Positions 26,820 through 37,200 of a DNA stretch of 64,000 nt are shown piece by piece. The translations under genes were made by a program, and so were the position numbers. This DNA comes from Gammaproteobacteria bacterium (GTDB lineage: Bacteria; Pseudomonadota; Gammaproteobacteria; Pseudomonadales; Azotimanducaceae), in assembly GCA_021773565.1 (NCBI GenBank), contig JAJFJZ010000025.1, positions 186,001-250,000 of the forward strand. The letters run 5' to 3'. The notes under the pieces are model-generated. The model ran no database searches and was not told the origin of the DNA. It worked only from the letters and a program-made list of their open reading frames with translations. How positions within the stretch are numbered: the first letter of the stretch is position 1; the number at the start of each line of letters is the position of its first letter.

Positions 26820-27451
26820 ATGCGCATAAACGCAAGGAAATTTTTACCCGGTTGAGGGATGCCAACCCCAGTCCCACCACCGAACTGAAGTATGCATCGG
26901 ATTTTGAACTGCTCATTGCTGTAATTCTTTCCGCGCAGGCCACCGATATAAGTGTAAACAAGGCAACACTACCCCTGTTCAAAGTGGCAAATACGCCCGA
27001 AGCAATGCACGCATTGGGCGTGTCGGGTCTAATTGCTTACATCCGACATATCGGCCTTTTTAATACCAAGGCCAATAATGTGATTGCTACCTGTGCTCAG
27101 CTAATAAAGTTGCACAACTCAAAGGTTCCCAGAGACAGAAAGGCACTTGAAGCGCTCCCCGGCGTAGGCCGCAAAACAGCAAACGTAGTGCTTAATACAG
27201 CATTTGGTGAGCCCACCATGGCCGTAGATACACATATTTTCAGGATATCTAACCGAATTAAACTCGCACCCGGTAAGACTGTACGCCAGGTTGAGGACAA
27301 ACTTGTTAAATTTATCCCCAAAGAGTTCATGCGGGATGCCCATCATTGGCTAATACTGCATGGCCGCTATGTATGTACTGCCAGATCACCACGCTGTGGT
27401 TCTTGCGTAATTGAGAATTTGTGTGAATTCAAATCCAAAACAGAGTGTTAA
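26816..27451 (+). CDS. nth: Endonuclease III
   Basis: Nth is a bifunctional DNA glycosylase/AP lyase that removes oxidised pyrimidines. The 211-residue protein has the helix-hairpin-helix LPGVGRKTANVVLNTAFG with the catalytic Lys, the catalytic Asp in AVDTHIFRISNR, and the C-terminal 4Fe-4S loop CTARSPRCGSCVIENLC (C-x6-C-x2-C-x5-C). It starts at a GTG overlapping the rsxE stop, and nth often ends the rsx operon in gammaproteobacteria. It is convergent with the zinc-ribbon gene, ten bases apart. Confidence 0.97.
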   Translation: MNAHKRKEIFTRLRDANPSPTTELKYASDFELLIAVILSAQATDISVNKATLPLFKVANTPEAMHALGVSGLIAYIRHIGLFNTKANNVIATCAQLIKLHNSKVPRDRKALEALPGVGRKTANVVLNTAFGEPTMAVDTHIFRISNRIKLAPGKTVRQVEDKLVKFIPKEFMRDAHHWLILHGRYVCTARSPRCGSCVIENLCEFKSKTEC

Positions 27452-27461
27452 TACGCCAATA

Positions 27462-28037
27462 CTATTTGCCTGAAATTTTGTTAATCAGGCTACCAAACTT
27501 GCCTGTTGTTTTAGGCGAAATGGAGGAACTGACAGGAGGCGGGTCATTACGACGCTCCGTTTGCAGAGCACCTGACTCAGCCTCAGTGCGCTTTTTCAGT
27601 TGCATCTCCCTGATTTTCTTTGCAATAAGCACATCTTCTTTTCGACTCTGCCGGGTGTACGACGCTATATCCACGCCACAGCGTGCGCAAAACTCACTTT
27701 CCAGCTGAAGATGACCACAACGCGGGCACTCCTGATGGGCAGCGGTTATATCGCGTAAAGTATTGTCAGAAATCCGCCGATCCACCTTGAAGGCTGCCTG
27801 ATTAACAGGCTCCAGGTCCTTCACCCGCGCAACCGCGCCCATGGTAGAAAACTGCTCCTGTAGCGTTACTGCTTCTTTTCTTGAAAGCTGGCTTTTAATT
27901 ACTACCGTACGCCCACTAAACAGCTGTCCAACCTTGCGTTCATCCAGTCCCAGGCTACGCGCAAGGTTCTTCATGACCACGTGCTGATTCGATCCGTCGG
28001 CGATTTGTCCGCTAAATAATACTTGAAACTGGCTCAT
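27462..28037 (-). CDS. Zinc-ribbon protein of unknown function
   Basis: The 191-residue protein starts most likely at ATG 28037 (MSQFQVLFSGQI); seven more codons are open upstream. The N-terminal domain (about 1-78) has a small alpha/beta pattern, with LARSLGLDERKVGQLFSGRT and VVIKSQLSRKEAVTLQEQF. I have seen similar short domains at the N termini of various proteobacterial proteins but cannot name the family. A four-cysteine zinc ribbon follows (CPRCGHLQLESEFCARCG, about 104-121), then a charged helix and a low-complexity tail. It is convergent with nth and divergent from rnt. Confidence 0.75.
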   Translation of the reverse strand: MSQFQVLFSGQIADGSNQHVVMKNLARSLGLDERKVGQLFSGRTVVIKSQLSRKEAVTLQEQFSTMGAVARVKDLEPVNQAAFKVDRRISDNTLRDITAAHQECPRCGHLQLESEFCARCGVDIASYTRQSRKEDVLIAKKIREMQLKKRTEAESGALQTERRNDPPPVSSSISPKTTGKFGSLINKISGK

Positions 28038-28259
28038 TGCTACTCGGGTTCTCTGCATTTCATTACATGTCCATCGTATTTTACGCCTTTGTCAGCCCTG
28101 CTAATGTGACCCGTTCGGCATAGCGAAACACAGCTTAATGTTAACCAGCGCACAAAATACAAATTCAGGACAATTCAAGGATCAGCGGGAATCCGCTTGC
28201 TAATGTGCGGGCAGATTTCTACAGTATAGGACGTTACCCCTTTCTGCCCTGGAGATTTA

Positions 28260-28886
28260 GTGTCCACCTCACTTGCTGAACGCTTTCGTAATTACCTGCC
28301 CGTCGTTATAGACATAGAAACTGGTGGATTCAACGCAAAAACCGACGCGGTGCTTGAACTCGCTGCAGTTTTCGTTTCATTTGAAGGGGATGTATTGATA
28401 CCCGGAAAATCTGTACATCATCATATAACGCCGAAGGTCGGTACGAATATCGAACCGGCTTCTCTCAAGATAACGGGGATTGACCTCACTGATCCCGCCA
28501 GAAAGGCCATTGGCGAACGGGAAGCCTTCAAGGATTTGTTTATTAACGTGCGCGAGCAGCTAAAGCTCCACGATTGCCAACGCGCTATTCTTGTTGCCCA
28601 CAATGCTGCATTTGATCAGCAGTTTATAAATTCCGTATGCGAGCGAAGTGCCATAAACAGAAGCCCTTTTCATCCTTTTTCAGCAATCGACACAGCCTCT
28701 ATCTCAGCGCTGGCTGTCGGTCATACCGTACTCAGCAAGGCATGCGCGCGCGCTGGAGTGGAATTCGATACCCGATACGCGCATTCAGCAATTTATGATG
28801 CAAATAAAACTGCAGAATTGTTTTGTACAATCGTCAATAAATGGCAACGGCTTGGAGGGTGGCCGCTGCAGGATAAATGGAGCTGA
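28260..28886 (+). CDS. rnt: Ribonuclease T
   Basis: RNase T is a dimeric DEDD 3'-5' exonuclease that trims tRNA and other stable RNA 3' ends. The 208-residue protein has all DEDD motifs: VVIDIETGGFNAKTD (Asp and Glu), AILVAHNAAFDQQFI (Asp) and THE YAHSAIYDANKTAELF region (His and Asp). The GTG start is five bases after a GGAG ribosome site. It is convergent with grxD, 22 bases apart. Confidence 0.95.
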   Translation: MSTSLAERFRNYLPVVIDIETGGFNAKTDAVLELAAVFVSFEGDVLIPGKSVHHHITPKVGTNIEPASLKITGIDLTDPARKAIGEREAFKDLFINVREQLKLHDCQRAILVAHNAAFDQQFINSVCERSAINRSPFHPFSAIDTASISALAVGHTVLSKACARAGVEFDTRYAHSAIYDANKTAELFCTIVNKWQRLGGWPLQDKWS

Positions 28887-28908
28887 GGATAACTTTACCG
28901 AATGAAGC

Positions 28909-29235
28909 TCATGTGTTTTCTTCAGCAGCAGCTTCATTTATCAGGGTTTGCAATTCACCCGTCTCATACATCTCGGTAATTATGTCGCAACCACCTACCA
29001 GTTCGCCATTCACCCACAACTGGGGGAAGGTTGGCCAGTTAGCAATGCCGGGCAGAGTGGCTCGAATATCCGGATTGCTCAATATATCCACATACGCAAA
29101 ACGCTTTTCACAGCCCATCAAACATTGAATCGTTTGTGCCGAAAAACCGCACTGTGGCGCCTGGGGAGAGCCTTTCATATAAAGAAGAATCGAATTATTT
29201 GCAATTTGTTCGCGTATGGTCTCTTCAGTATTCAC
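28909..29235 (-). CDS. grxD: Monothiol glutaredoxin Grx4
   Basis: This monothiol glutaredoxin binds a 2Fe-2S cluster and takes part in iron-sulfur cluster delivery. The active site is CGFS (residues 29-32, SPQAPQCGFSAQTIQCL), followed by ATLPGIANWPTFPQLWVNGE and VGGCDIITEMYETGEL, the glutathione-binding surface. At 108 residues it has the normal length for this class. Confidence 0.96.
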   Translation of the reverse strand: MNTEETIREQIANNSILLYMKGSPQAPQCGFSAQTIQCLMGCEKRFAYVDILSNPDIRATLPGIANWPTFPQLWVNGELVGGCDIITEMYETGELQTLINEAAAEENT

Positions 29236-29323
29236 AGGACTTTACCTCTATTAAACTTTTCTGCAGCATATATGCACGGCATTATACCCCCTCTGGTATC
29301 CAGCACAAAGAGCAAGCCACAAT

Positions 29324-30481
29324 ATGATCGATTTTGACCGCGTCATCGACCGCACCAATACGGGCAGTACCAAATGGAACAAGTACAGCGGTAAGGATAT
29401 TTTGCCCTTTTGGGTAGCAGATATGGATTTCGCGGCCCCCCCACAGGTGCTTGCTGCCCTAAAGCAACGCATCGAACACGGTATTTTCGGCTATACAAGG
29501 GCAAGCGACACATTGTCCGATGCATTTTTATCCTGGTTATTGAAAGAGTACCACTGGGAGGTACCCGCAGAGTGGCTGGTGTGGTTACCAGGCGTTGTAC
29601 CAGGATTTAATCTCGCCTGCAGATCGGCAGGCGTGCCCGGCGATGGAGTAATGATGAGCGTACCCGTTTATTACCCTTTTCTCTCAGCCCCGGAGAATAG
29701 TAGCCGTAAGGCAATTTACGTGGAAAAACACCTGGTAAATGGCAGATGGGAAATGGATTTCGAATCCATGGAAGCGCTATACACAAAACGCTGCAAGATG
29801 TTCCTGTTGTGTAACCCGCACAACCCGACCGGACGTATCTATACGCGAGAGGAATTAAGCCAACTGGCAGAATTTTGTATCGCAAAAAACATGCTGATTT
29901 GTTCTGACGAAATTCATTGCAGTATTTTGTTGGATAAAAATAAACCACACTTGCCCATTGCCAGTTTATCGAATGATATCGCCCAGCAATCCATTACCCT
30001 GTATTCTCCAACCAAGGCATTCAATATTCCGGGATTGAGCTGTGCCATTGCCGTGATCCCCAACAAAAAACTGCGGCTCAGATTCGAAAACTCGTATGCC
30101 GGATTGATATCCGGCATTAGTCCGCTTGCCCTAACCGCAACTGAAACTGCATTTACCAACCCCGGCTCCTGGATTAAAGATCTAGGCGACTATCTGCGTA
30201 ACAACAGGGGATTATTACAATCGGCGATAGACGCCCTGCCCGGTGTCTCTGCAATACCAGCCGAAGCCACTTATCTGGCGTGGATAGATATTCGTGAATT
30301 ACAAATAAAAAACCCTGGCGCATACTTTGAATCCTTTGGCCTGGGATTGTCCGTGGGTAAACAGTTCATGGGGGATGGTTATGTGCGGTTTAATTTTGGC
30401 TGCCCACGTAAAACCCTTGAAGAGGGCATAAAGCGTTTTCAGAAAGCGGTACTGGCGCGTGCGACAGAATTGGGTGTGTGA
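29324..30481 (+). CDS. MalY/PatB-family PLP-dependent C-S lyase
   Basis: This 385-residue class I/II aminotransferase-fold enzyme belongs to the MalY/PatB group, which cleaves cystathionine or cysteine conjugates by beta-elimination. Signs are the N terminus IDRTNTGSTKWNKY, LPFWVADMDFAAPP, the HNPTGRIYTREEL segment, CSDEIHCSILL and the PLP lysine in YSPTKAFNIPGLSCA. The C terminus GDGYVRFNFGCPRKTLEEGI fits the family. It is divergent from grxD and convergent with the hydantoinase gene. The exact substrate cannot be read from the sequence. Confidence 0.88.
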   Translation: MIDFDRVIDRTNTGSTKWNKYSGKDILPFWVADMDFAAPPQVLAALKQRIEHGIFGYTRASDTLSDAFLSWLLKEYHWEVPAEWLVWLPGVVPGFNLACRSAGVPGDGVMMSVPVYYPFLSAPENSSRKAIYVEKHLVNGRWEMDFESMEALYTKRCKMFLLCNPHNPTGRIYTREELSQLAEFCIAKNMLICSDEIHCSILLDKNKPHLPIASLSNDIAQQSITLYSPTKAFNIPGLSCAIAVIPNKKLRLRFENSYAGLISGISPLALTATETAFTNPGSWIKDLGDYLRNNRGLLQSAIDALPGVSAIPAEATYLAWIDIRELQIKNPGAYFESFGLGLSVGKQFMGDGYVRFNFGCPRKTLEEGIKRFQKAVLARATELGV

Positions 30482-30500
30482 CGGGGCACGTTCTTTTTCT

Positions 30501-32078
30501 TCACTCCAACTGCTTTCCCCAACCCCCACCTCCAGGGGTAGAGATGCGTAATCGATCTCCGGGCCTTGCCCGGAAGTTAAGCTTGGCACCAATATCTTCG
30601 CCGTTAAGCAGATTCTCGCCAGTAGTAGCGGATCCACCTCCCGCCAAACCCCACGGGGCACTCACGCGTCGCTCGGTAAGCAGGCTAACCCGGGTATCTT
30701 CAAGAAACCTGAACTCCCTGATCAATCCGTCTCCCCCCTTGTGCAGACCCACCCCACCCGAATCCGGGTTAAGCGCATAACGCACAACCTGAAGAGGATA
30801 ATGGGCTTCCAGGCTTTCAACCGGAGTATTGAGCGTGTTGGTCATGTGGGAATGGCAGCCGGACAGGCCACATCCCCGTGCATGAGCTCCCAGGCCACCG
30901 CCAATAGTTTCATAATAGTCCCATGCACCAGGTTCCCCCACCTCGGATCTTTTACCCATCGCCACATTATTCATAGTGCCCTGGCTGGCAGCAGGAATTG
31001 ATTCAGGAATTGCCGCTGCTAACGCCCCCAGAAGGACGTCCACGATTCGGCTGGACGTTTCAACATTGCCTGCAGCAACAGCAGCAGGATATCGGGCATC
31101 AACAAGACTTCCCTTTCGAGTGAGAATGTTGATAGCTCTGAAACTGCCATGCGCTGCTGGTGTTCGCGCAGGCATGAGACAGCGAAAAACATAATACACT
31201 GCGGCGGCTGTAACCGCTTTGGGACAATTAATGTTACCGGCTACCTGATCATCGGTGTCACAAAAATCTACGCATACACTGTCACCTTCTATACTGACAA
31301 CCACCCTGATACGAATGTTGATGCTACCGGCGCCATCGTCATCCATCACATCGCTAAAACCGTAAGCACCGTCCGGAATTGTTTTTATCGCACTTCGTGT
31401 TAGCCTTTCAACATAGTCATTCAGGTTATCGACCTTCTCAGCAAAGGCATCGATACTTTCGGTTGCTAACAGTTCTTCCAACCGCACCTTCCCCTTATTG
31501 TTAGCTCCGAATTGAGCAAAATAATCGCCAAGGGTCTGGTTGGAGCGACAGGCATCCAGGGAAACGCACGGCTCTCCGGACAAGGATTCAAACAATGCAA
31601 GCAATGCAGCCGTTGCCTTCCCGCCTTCAAACATGCGTGTTGGAGGAATGATGAAGCCCTCTTCCTCAAGCCGGGTTGAAAGCGGCATGGAGCCTGGACT
31701 GTCTGAGCCAATATTGGCATGGTGGGCCCGGGACGCCACAAACGCACATAGGGTATCCGTGCAAAATACCGGACTTATAACTGTGATATCCGGTAAATGG
31801 GTTCCACCCAGAAAAGGATCATTCACCATCACCATATCGTCTGGCTTCCAGTCAAACTGTGCCACCAACTCCTGCATCGCAAATGCCATGCTGCCAAGAT
31901 GAACTGGAATATGCGCGGCCTGGCCAAAGAGTTTGCCCTGTGCGTCAAAAAGCGCACACGAATAATCCAGTCGATCCTTGATGTTAGGCGAGAAGGCAGA
32001 GCTTTTTAGCGTAACGCCCATTTCGTCGCATATCGCCTGCACGCGATTGCTGAATAAAGAAAGTTTCACACCATCCAT
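30501..32078 (-). CDS. Hydantoinase B/5-oxoprolinase-type subunit, lone
   Basis: This is a HyuB-family protein, the usual partner of HyuA in ATP-dependent hydrolysis of hydantoins or 5-oxoproline. The ATG at 32078 (MDGVKLSLFSNRVQAICDEMG start) gives 525 residues; a GTG 13 codons upstream is possible. Family motifs are LFGQAAHIPVHLGSMAFAM, DMVMVNDPFLGGTHLPDITV, ASRAHHANIGSDSPGSMP and the C-terminal SGGVGLHKGGDGLIREF. It is complete, but there is no HyuA gene on either side: the neighbours are a C-S lyase and argD. It may work alone, or its partner may be encoded elsewhere. Confidence 0.88.
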   Translation of the reverse strand: MDGVKLSLFSNRVQAICDEMGVTLKSSAFSPNIKDRLDYSCALFDAQGKLFGQAAHIPVHLGSMAFAMQELVAQFDWKPDDMVMVNDPFLGGTHLPDITVISPVFCTDTLCAFVASRAHHANIGSDSPGSMPLSTRLEEEGFIIPPTRMFEGGKATAALLALFESLSGEPCVSLDACRSNQTLGDYFAQFGANNKGKVRLEELLATESIDAFAEKVDNLNDYVERLTRSAIKTIPDGAYGFSDVMDDDGAGSINIRIRVVVSIEGDSVCVDFCDTDDQVAGNINCPKAVTAAAVYYVFRCLMPARTPAAHGSFRAINILTRKGSLVDARYPAAVAAGNVETSSRIVDVLLGALAAAIPESIPAASQGTMNNVAMGKRSEVGEPGAWDYYETIGGGLGAHARGCGLSGCHSHMTNTLNTPVESLEAHYPLQVVRYALNPDSGGVGLHKGGDGLIREFRFLEDTRVSLLTERRVSAPWGLAGGGSATTGENLLNGEDIGAKLNFRARPGDRLRISTPGGGGWGKQLE

Positions 32079-32107
32079 ATTGTGTCTCTTATACAGCTCC
32101 AAAGCGG

Positions 32108-32138
32108 TTGACTCCACAAGCTGCCGTATGCGTATAAT
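32108..32138 (+). promoter_or_regulatory. Candidate sigma-70 promoter for argD-argF
   Basis: TTGACT (32108-32113) and a perfect TATAAT (32133-32138) are separated by 19 bases, slightly more than the ideal spacing. Transcription would start near 32145, about 55 bases before the argD ATG. The site overlaps the start region of the divergent hydantoinase gene. Confidence 0.55.
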
Positions 32139-32146
32139 GCCCTCTC

Positions 32147-32171
32147 GGGCAGCTCAAAGCTGCCCTTTTTT
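32147..32171 (+). terminator. Intrinsic-terminator-like hairpin in the argD leader
   Basis: GGGCAGCT-CAA-AGCTGCCC forms an 8-bp GC-rich stem with a three-base loop and is followed at once by six T residues on the plus strand. It lies between the candidate argD promoter and the argD ribosome site (AGGG, 32187-32190). There is no plus-strand gene upstream for it to terminate, so it could be a leader attenuator or a 5' stabilising hairpin, or it could insulate argD from antisense transcription. Confidence 0.6.
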
Positions 32172-32198
32172 ATTCTGGTACACGTCAGGGTCCATGCG

Positions 32199-33362
32199 AT
32201 GACACTCATGAATACATATGCCCAACTCCCGGTTGCTTTTGAAACCGGTGAGGGGCCATATTTACAGGATACGCAAGGCGTGCGTTACCTCGATGCCTTG
32301 TGCGGTCTTGGAGTTACCAGTTTGGGGCATGCACATCCCACAGTCACTGCAGCAATAGCTTCACAGGCCGGCCGCCTGTTACATACTTCAAATCTGTACA
32401 ACATCCCGAACGCCCGGAAACTGGCCAAAAAATTGTGCGAACTGGCAGGAATGGACGCGGCATTTTTCTGCAATTCCGGAGCGGAAGCAAACGAGGCCGC
32501 CATAAAAATTGCCCGCTTGTATGCCAACCAGCAGAAAAAAGACGGCGGTAATATCATTGTTTTTGAAGGCTCATTTCACGGTAGAACCATGGCAACCCTA
32601 ACTGCAACAGGAAGTCGTAAAGTTCAGGCGGGTTTTGAGCCTCTGTTATCAGGATTCGTGCGTGCACCCTACGATAATCTGGAAGCGATACGCACTATCG
32701 CAGCTAATACCGGTAATATTGTAGCGATTCTTGTGGAACCCATTCTCGGAGAAGGCGGCATAGTTATTCCACAAAACAATTATCTGGCTGGATTGCGCAA
32801 AATCTGTGATAAGCAAAACTGGCTACTTATGCTCGATGAGGTGCAAACAGGTAACGGTCGAACCGGCAAGTTTTTTGCTTTCCAGCATGAAGATATACTG
32901 CCAGATGTTCTTACTACCGCGAAAGGCCTTGGCAATGGCTTGCCCATTGGTGCCTGCATGGCACGCGGGCAGGCTGCCTCCATACTGCAGCCGGGATCAC
33001 ACGCCACTACTTTTGGTGGGAACCCGATAGTTTGCGCCGCAGCACTGGCGGTACTGGACTGCATTGAAAAAGATAAACTACTGGCACGCGCAGAACTTCT
33101 GGGAAGACGCATGCTGGAGGGTTTTGAAAAGAACCTGAAGGGTTGTAATCAGGTGCGGCAAATCAGGGGCAAGGGATTAATGCTGGCCATTGAACTCAAT
33201 ACGGATTGTCCTAACATCGTGGGCCAGGCACTTAACAAAGGTCTGCTCATAAATGTAACCCAGGGTAATGTGGTGCGACTTTTACCACCCTTCATTCTGA
33301 AGGAAGCCCAGGCCGACGAAATAGTGGCGACAGTATCTCAATTGATTTTGGAAATGGCGTAA
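32199..33362 (+). CDS. argD: Acetylornithine aminotransferase
   Basis: ArgD transfers an amino group from glutamate to N-acetylglutamate semialdehyde in arginine synthesis, and can also act in lysine synthesis. The 387-residue class III aminotransferase has [33 protein letters not shown], the cofactor Asp in [18 protein letters not shown], and the PLP lysine in [14 protein letters not shown] (about residue 242). The ATG at 32199 has an AGGG ribosome site eight bases upstream. argF follows after two bases, forming an arginine operon. Confidence 0.94.
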   Translation: MTLMNTYAQLPVAFETGEGPYLQDTQGVRYLDALCGLGVTSLGHAHPTVTAAIASQAGRLLHTSNLYNIPNARKLAKKLCELAGMDAAFFCNSGAEANEAAIKIARLYANQQKKDGGNIIVFEGSFHGRTMATLTATGSRKVQAGFEPLLSGFVRAPYDNLEAIRTIAANTGNIVAILVEPILGEGGIVIPQNNYLAGLRKICDKQNWLLMLDEVQTGNGRTGKFFAFQHEDILPDVLTTAKGLGNGLPIGACMARGQAASILQPGSHATTFGGNPIVCAAALAVLDCIEKDKLLARAELLGRRMLEGFEKNLKGCNQVRQIRGKGLMLAIELNTDCPNIVGQALNKGLLINVTQGNVVRLLPPFILKEAQADEIVATVSQLILEMA

Positions 33363-33364
33363 TC

Positions 33365-34258
33365 ATGCGCAGTTTTTTGTCACTGCTGGACTTTACCCCG
33401 GAAGAACTTAATCAGCTGATACATCGCGCCATTGAGCTGAAGGCCATTTTGAAAAGGGGCGAGGAACATTATCCACTCAAGGGTAAAACCCTTGCAATGA
33501 TTTTTGAATTGTCTTCCACACGCACCCGTGTTGCCTTCGAAACCGGAATGTTTCAGTTAGGGGGACACGCGATTTTTGTCGAAGGCAGTTCCAGCCAATT
33601 CGGGCGCGGAGAACCTGTTGAAGATAGTGCGCGCGTGCTCTCGCAGATGGTAGATATCATATCTATACGCACTACAGATCATTCGCGCCTGGAAGCGTTT
33701 AACCGGGCTGCGAGCGTTCCTGTGATAAATGCGATGTCGGACACCCTGCATCCCTGTCAATTGCTGGCAGACATCCAGACATTCCAGGAAAAGCGCGGCT
33801 CAATTGCAGGTAAAAAAGTCGCCTTTATTGGTGATGGCTACAACATGTGCAATTCATACATGAATGCGGCAGACCAATTTGGCTTTGAGCTTCGTATCGC
33901 CTGCCCGCCAGGCTTTCGCCCGGATCAGCATCGTATTGATCAAAGTAACAACATTCACCTAGTAGAGACACCACAGGAGGCCGTCGAAAATACCGATCTG
34001 GTTATCACCGACGTCTGGTCCTCCATGGGACATGAAGACGTACAAGTACAAAGATTGGCAGCTTTTGAGGGGTATCAGGTGGATAAGAAACTGCTTGATC
34101 TCGCCGACAAAAATGCGCTGTTCATGCACTGTCTCCCGGCCCACCGTGGAGAGGAAATAAGTGCTGAGCTTCTGGACGACCCGCGCTCAGTAGCCTGGGA
34201 GGAAGCGGGAAATCGGCTGCATTCCCAAAAAGCACTGCTTGAGTTTCTGCTGCGCTAA
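33365..34258 (+). CDS. argF: Ornithine carbamoyltransferase
   Basis: This enzyme makes citrulline from ornithine and carbamoyl phosphate. The 297-residue protein has the carbamoyl phosphate motif SSTRTR, the HPCQLLAD segment and the ornithine-loop [12 protein letters not shown], plus [16 protein letters not shown]. It is complete and slightly shorter than E. coli ArgF, a length common in this group. It is convergent with the large c-di-GMP protein gene, eight bases apart. Confidence 0.95.
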   Translation: MRSFLSLLDFTPEELNQLIHRAIELKAILKRGEEHYPLKGKTLAMIFELSSTRTRVAFETGMFQLGGHAIFVEGSSSQFGRGEPVEDSARVLSQMVDIISIRTTDHSRLEAFNRAASVPVINAMSDTLHPCQLLADIQTFQEKRGSIAGKKVAFIGDGYNMCNSYMNAADQFGFELRIACPPGFRPDQHRIDQSNNIHLVETPQEAVENTDLVITDVWSSMGHEDVQVQRLAAFEGYQVDKKLLDLADKNALFMHCLPAHRGEEISAELLDDPRSVAWEEAGNRLHSQKALLEFLLR

Positions 34259-34266
34259 TCCCGGCG

Positions 34267-37200
34267 TTAAGGATTCAGGTCATTCAGGAGCAGTGGTTTT
34301 TCAATTCCATAACCCTGACCATAGTCGATCCCTATTTCGGTTAACAGCTTCAGAATTGCGTCATTTTCAACATATTCGGCAATGGTCTTTTTGCCCATGT
34401 AATGGCCGATTTCATTGATAGATTTTACCACCGCATAGTCGCTGGGATTATTCTCCAGATCCTTTACAAAAACCCCATCAATCTTGACGTAATCAACCGG
34501 CAGGTTACGAAGATAAGAGTATGAAGAAAGGCCCGTGCCAAAGTCATCCAGCGAAAACTTGCAGCCGATAATTTTCATACGGTTCATGAAGTCGACGGCA
34601 TTTTCCAGGTTTGAAATTGCTGCTGTTTCGGTTACCTCAAAGGTAATTTTTACGGTGGGAACCTGATATTTCGAAAATTTCTCCATAATAAACTCCGAAA
34701 AACTTTCATCATTGACCGAATGCCCGGAAACGTTTATGGAAAAACCGGAAAATCGATCCACTTTTGAGCGATTTTCTGCCATCCACTTAAAAGTATTCTC
34801 TATTACCCATCGATCAACCACGATCATACGATTATATGTTTCTGCTGCCAGAATAAAATCGTTGGGCGCAATTACATCCCCTAACTCATCGCGCATGGTA
34901 AGCAATATCTCATAATGGGCGGCACCGGGATCCTGATTGTGCAGGGGCGCAATTCTCTGGCAGTTCAATATCAGACGATTTTCATCTACCGCCTTGTCAA
35001 GTGCTGTTACCCATTCCATTACACCATGGCGTTGCATCATCCGCGCATCACCAATCTCGTATTCCTGAATACGATTACGTCCTGCTTCCTTGGCCATGTA
35101 ACAGGCTTCATCGACATGGCGCATAACTGCATCGACACTATCGGTAATTTGATCCAGAAAGACCAAACCCATACTGGCGCTAATGGCATACTGCCTGCCT
35201 TGCCAGTCAAACTTTATATCGCGCACAGCCTGGAGGATATCCTGGGCGTGCTGGCGCGCGCCCTGGGTAAGGACATTCTCAATCAGAATACCAAACTCGT
35301 CTCCTCCCAATCGGGCCAGACATTCAACGCTGTCTTTTAGCAGCTCACCCAACGCCACACCCACCTGCTTAAGAAGCTCATCTCCAGCCGCATGGCCACT
35401 GGTATTGTTTACGATCTTAAACTGATCCAGATCCAGATAAATCAGGACATGTTGCTTGTTTTGGGACTTGGCACGTGTGATGGAAGCTTCCAGATTGCGT
35501 TCAAATTCCCGCCGGTTGAACAACCCGGTTAGTTCGTCATGGCTGGACTGGAACATCAAATCATCATGCATGTTCTGCAACATGCGCTGCGAAGCACGCT
35601 CCATGAGCGGCATATCAAAGTCTTCCAGGAGCGTAATTCTGCCATCATGCAACTGATCGGTCAGCTCCTTGAGGTTAAACTCAAGCACTTTTACGCCCTT
35701 GCGATTTACCAGCACAAACTGGGTGTAGTTATCTCCTACGAAGGCGAAGGATAATATCAGGGGTCTACCCCGGTTATCACTTGTCGCTACCCATTCACCA
35801 ACATGTATACGCCGTGCTCTGTCCAGTGACTGTCCCCAACTCTGTTGAACATCCTCATCCTCGGATTCAGGCCTTGGATTTTCATCCGCCAGTATGTCTG
35901 CCAGACCAAGAACCCGGGTCACATTTTCTGCTGGTACAAAGGTGGTATCGCATTTTTGTTTGTTACCGGAAGCATCACCAATAAGCGCTGCGCTCATCGC
36001 CATTATCAAGGGTGTGCGTTTGGCAGGTTCAAAAGAGATACTGTTCAGGCCCTCGACTACACGTTTTAGCAGTACCTCGGGCTCTGTATAATCTGCATCT
36101 CCCGGCTTGGTGGTTCCCGTTAGCTGGGCCATTACCTGATCGAGTATATTCAGCGTATCAGCCCACTCATTACTCTCCGGGCCTGCCCTTAAAAAAGTGT
36201 GAACCATCAGGTTTCGCCAACCCGGGTTTAATAGTTCAAGCAGTAAATCAGGTACGTTTCGTTCGGCTAACCTTAGCTCCAGTTCCTTGACCACCGAGCG
36301 TCTGGCGCGCGCAAGCTTTTGATGCCCTTCGCTGGTCTTAACCGTGCGTTCAACATTGCCCTGATAAGCCTTGCTCTGTTGAACCACTAGCGGATTCAAT
36401 TCATGTAAAATTTCTTCAAAAATTTCCGGGTTGGAATCATATTCCTTAACCAGGCGGTCCAGCAGTTCATCGACCTTGCGACCCACATTGCGCTCAATAC
36501 CATCACGCGCATCCTTGGCATTTCCCAGTCGGGCCAGGGTATTCAATACCTGTACCGCACTATGTGGCTGTTCGACATTCGAAGCCAGAAAACCGGGATC
36601 GCTTAACGCTACTTTATTCAGGGTTAATTCCATGCGCTTCAACCAGTCCCGGATGCCTTCTGTAAGAAATCCATCGGCCTGCATGGAATCAACGAGGTTT
36701 TCCATTACATCCAGCGCATCGTACTGCTCTTCACCAATGGCTTTTCTTCCACCATGGGTATTTTCGAGAATCTGCAGCAATCGTGGTTTCAGTCGAGTAT
36801 CACTGAGCGCTGCGTCATCACCCAATTCCGTTTCAACCCGTGTCATCGCTTCCAGAATATCGCTGGTATGATAGCGCTGTTCCGGTTGAGCATCGGCTGG
36901 CGCAAAATCCACACCCGGCTCAATGCCCTGCCGCTTCCTGGCACTGCGCCCCAGGCTCAATAATTCTCTTGCTGCCTTATAGACCTCAGCATTTCCTGCA
37001 CCACTCTCAAAAGGATTGTGGGTACGATTGGTCTGTATTCCATCCGCAGCCATTGCTGCCTCACGTACCGAGGACTCCATTTCTTCGTACATACCAGGGC
37101 GGGCGCGGGCTGAAGCTCCCTTACCCATTTTGGAGCGTGCAACTGCTACATGGACTTCTTCAAGGGAAGGAAAAATCCCTGTATCGGTTAAATACGCCAA

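Noticed and set aside
28180-28205. Possible terminator between the zinc-ribbon gene and rnt
   Set aside because: The AGCGG-GAAT-CCGCT hairpin has only a 5-bp stem and no T-run on either side.
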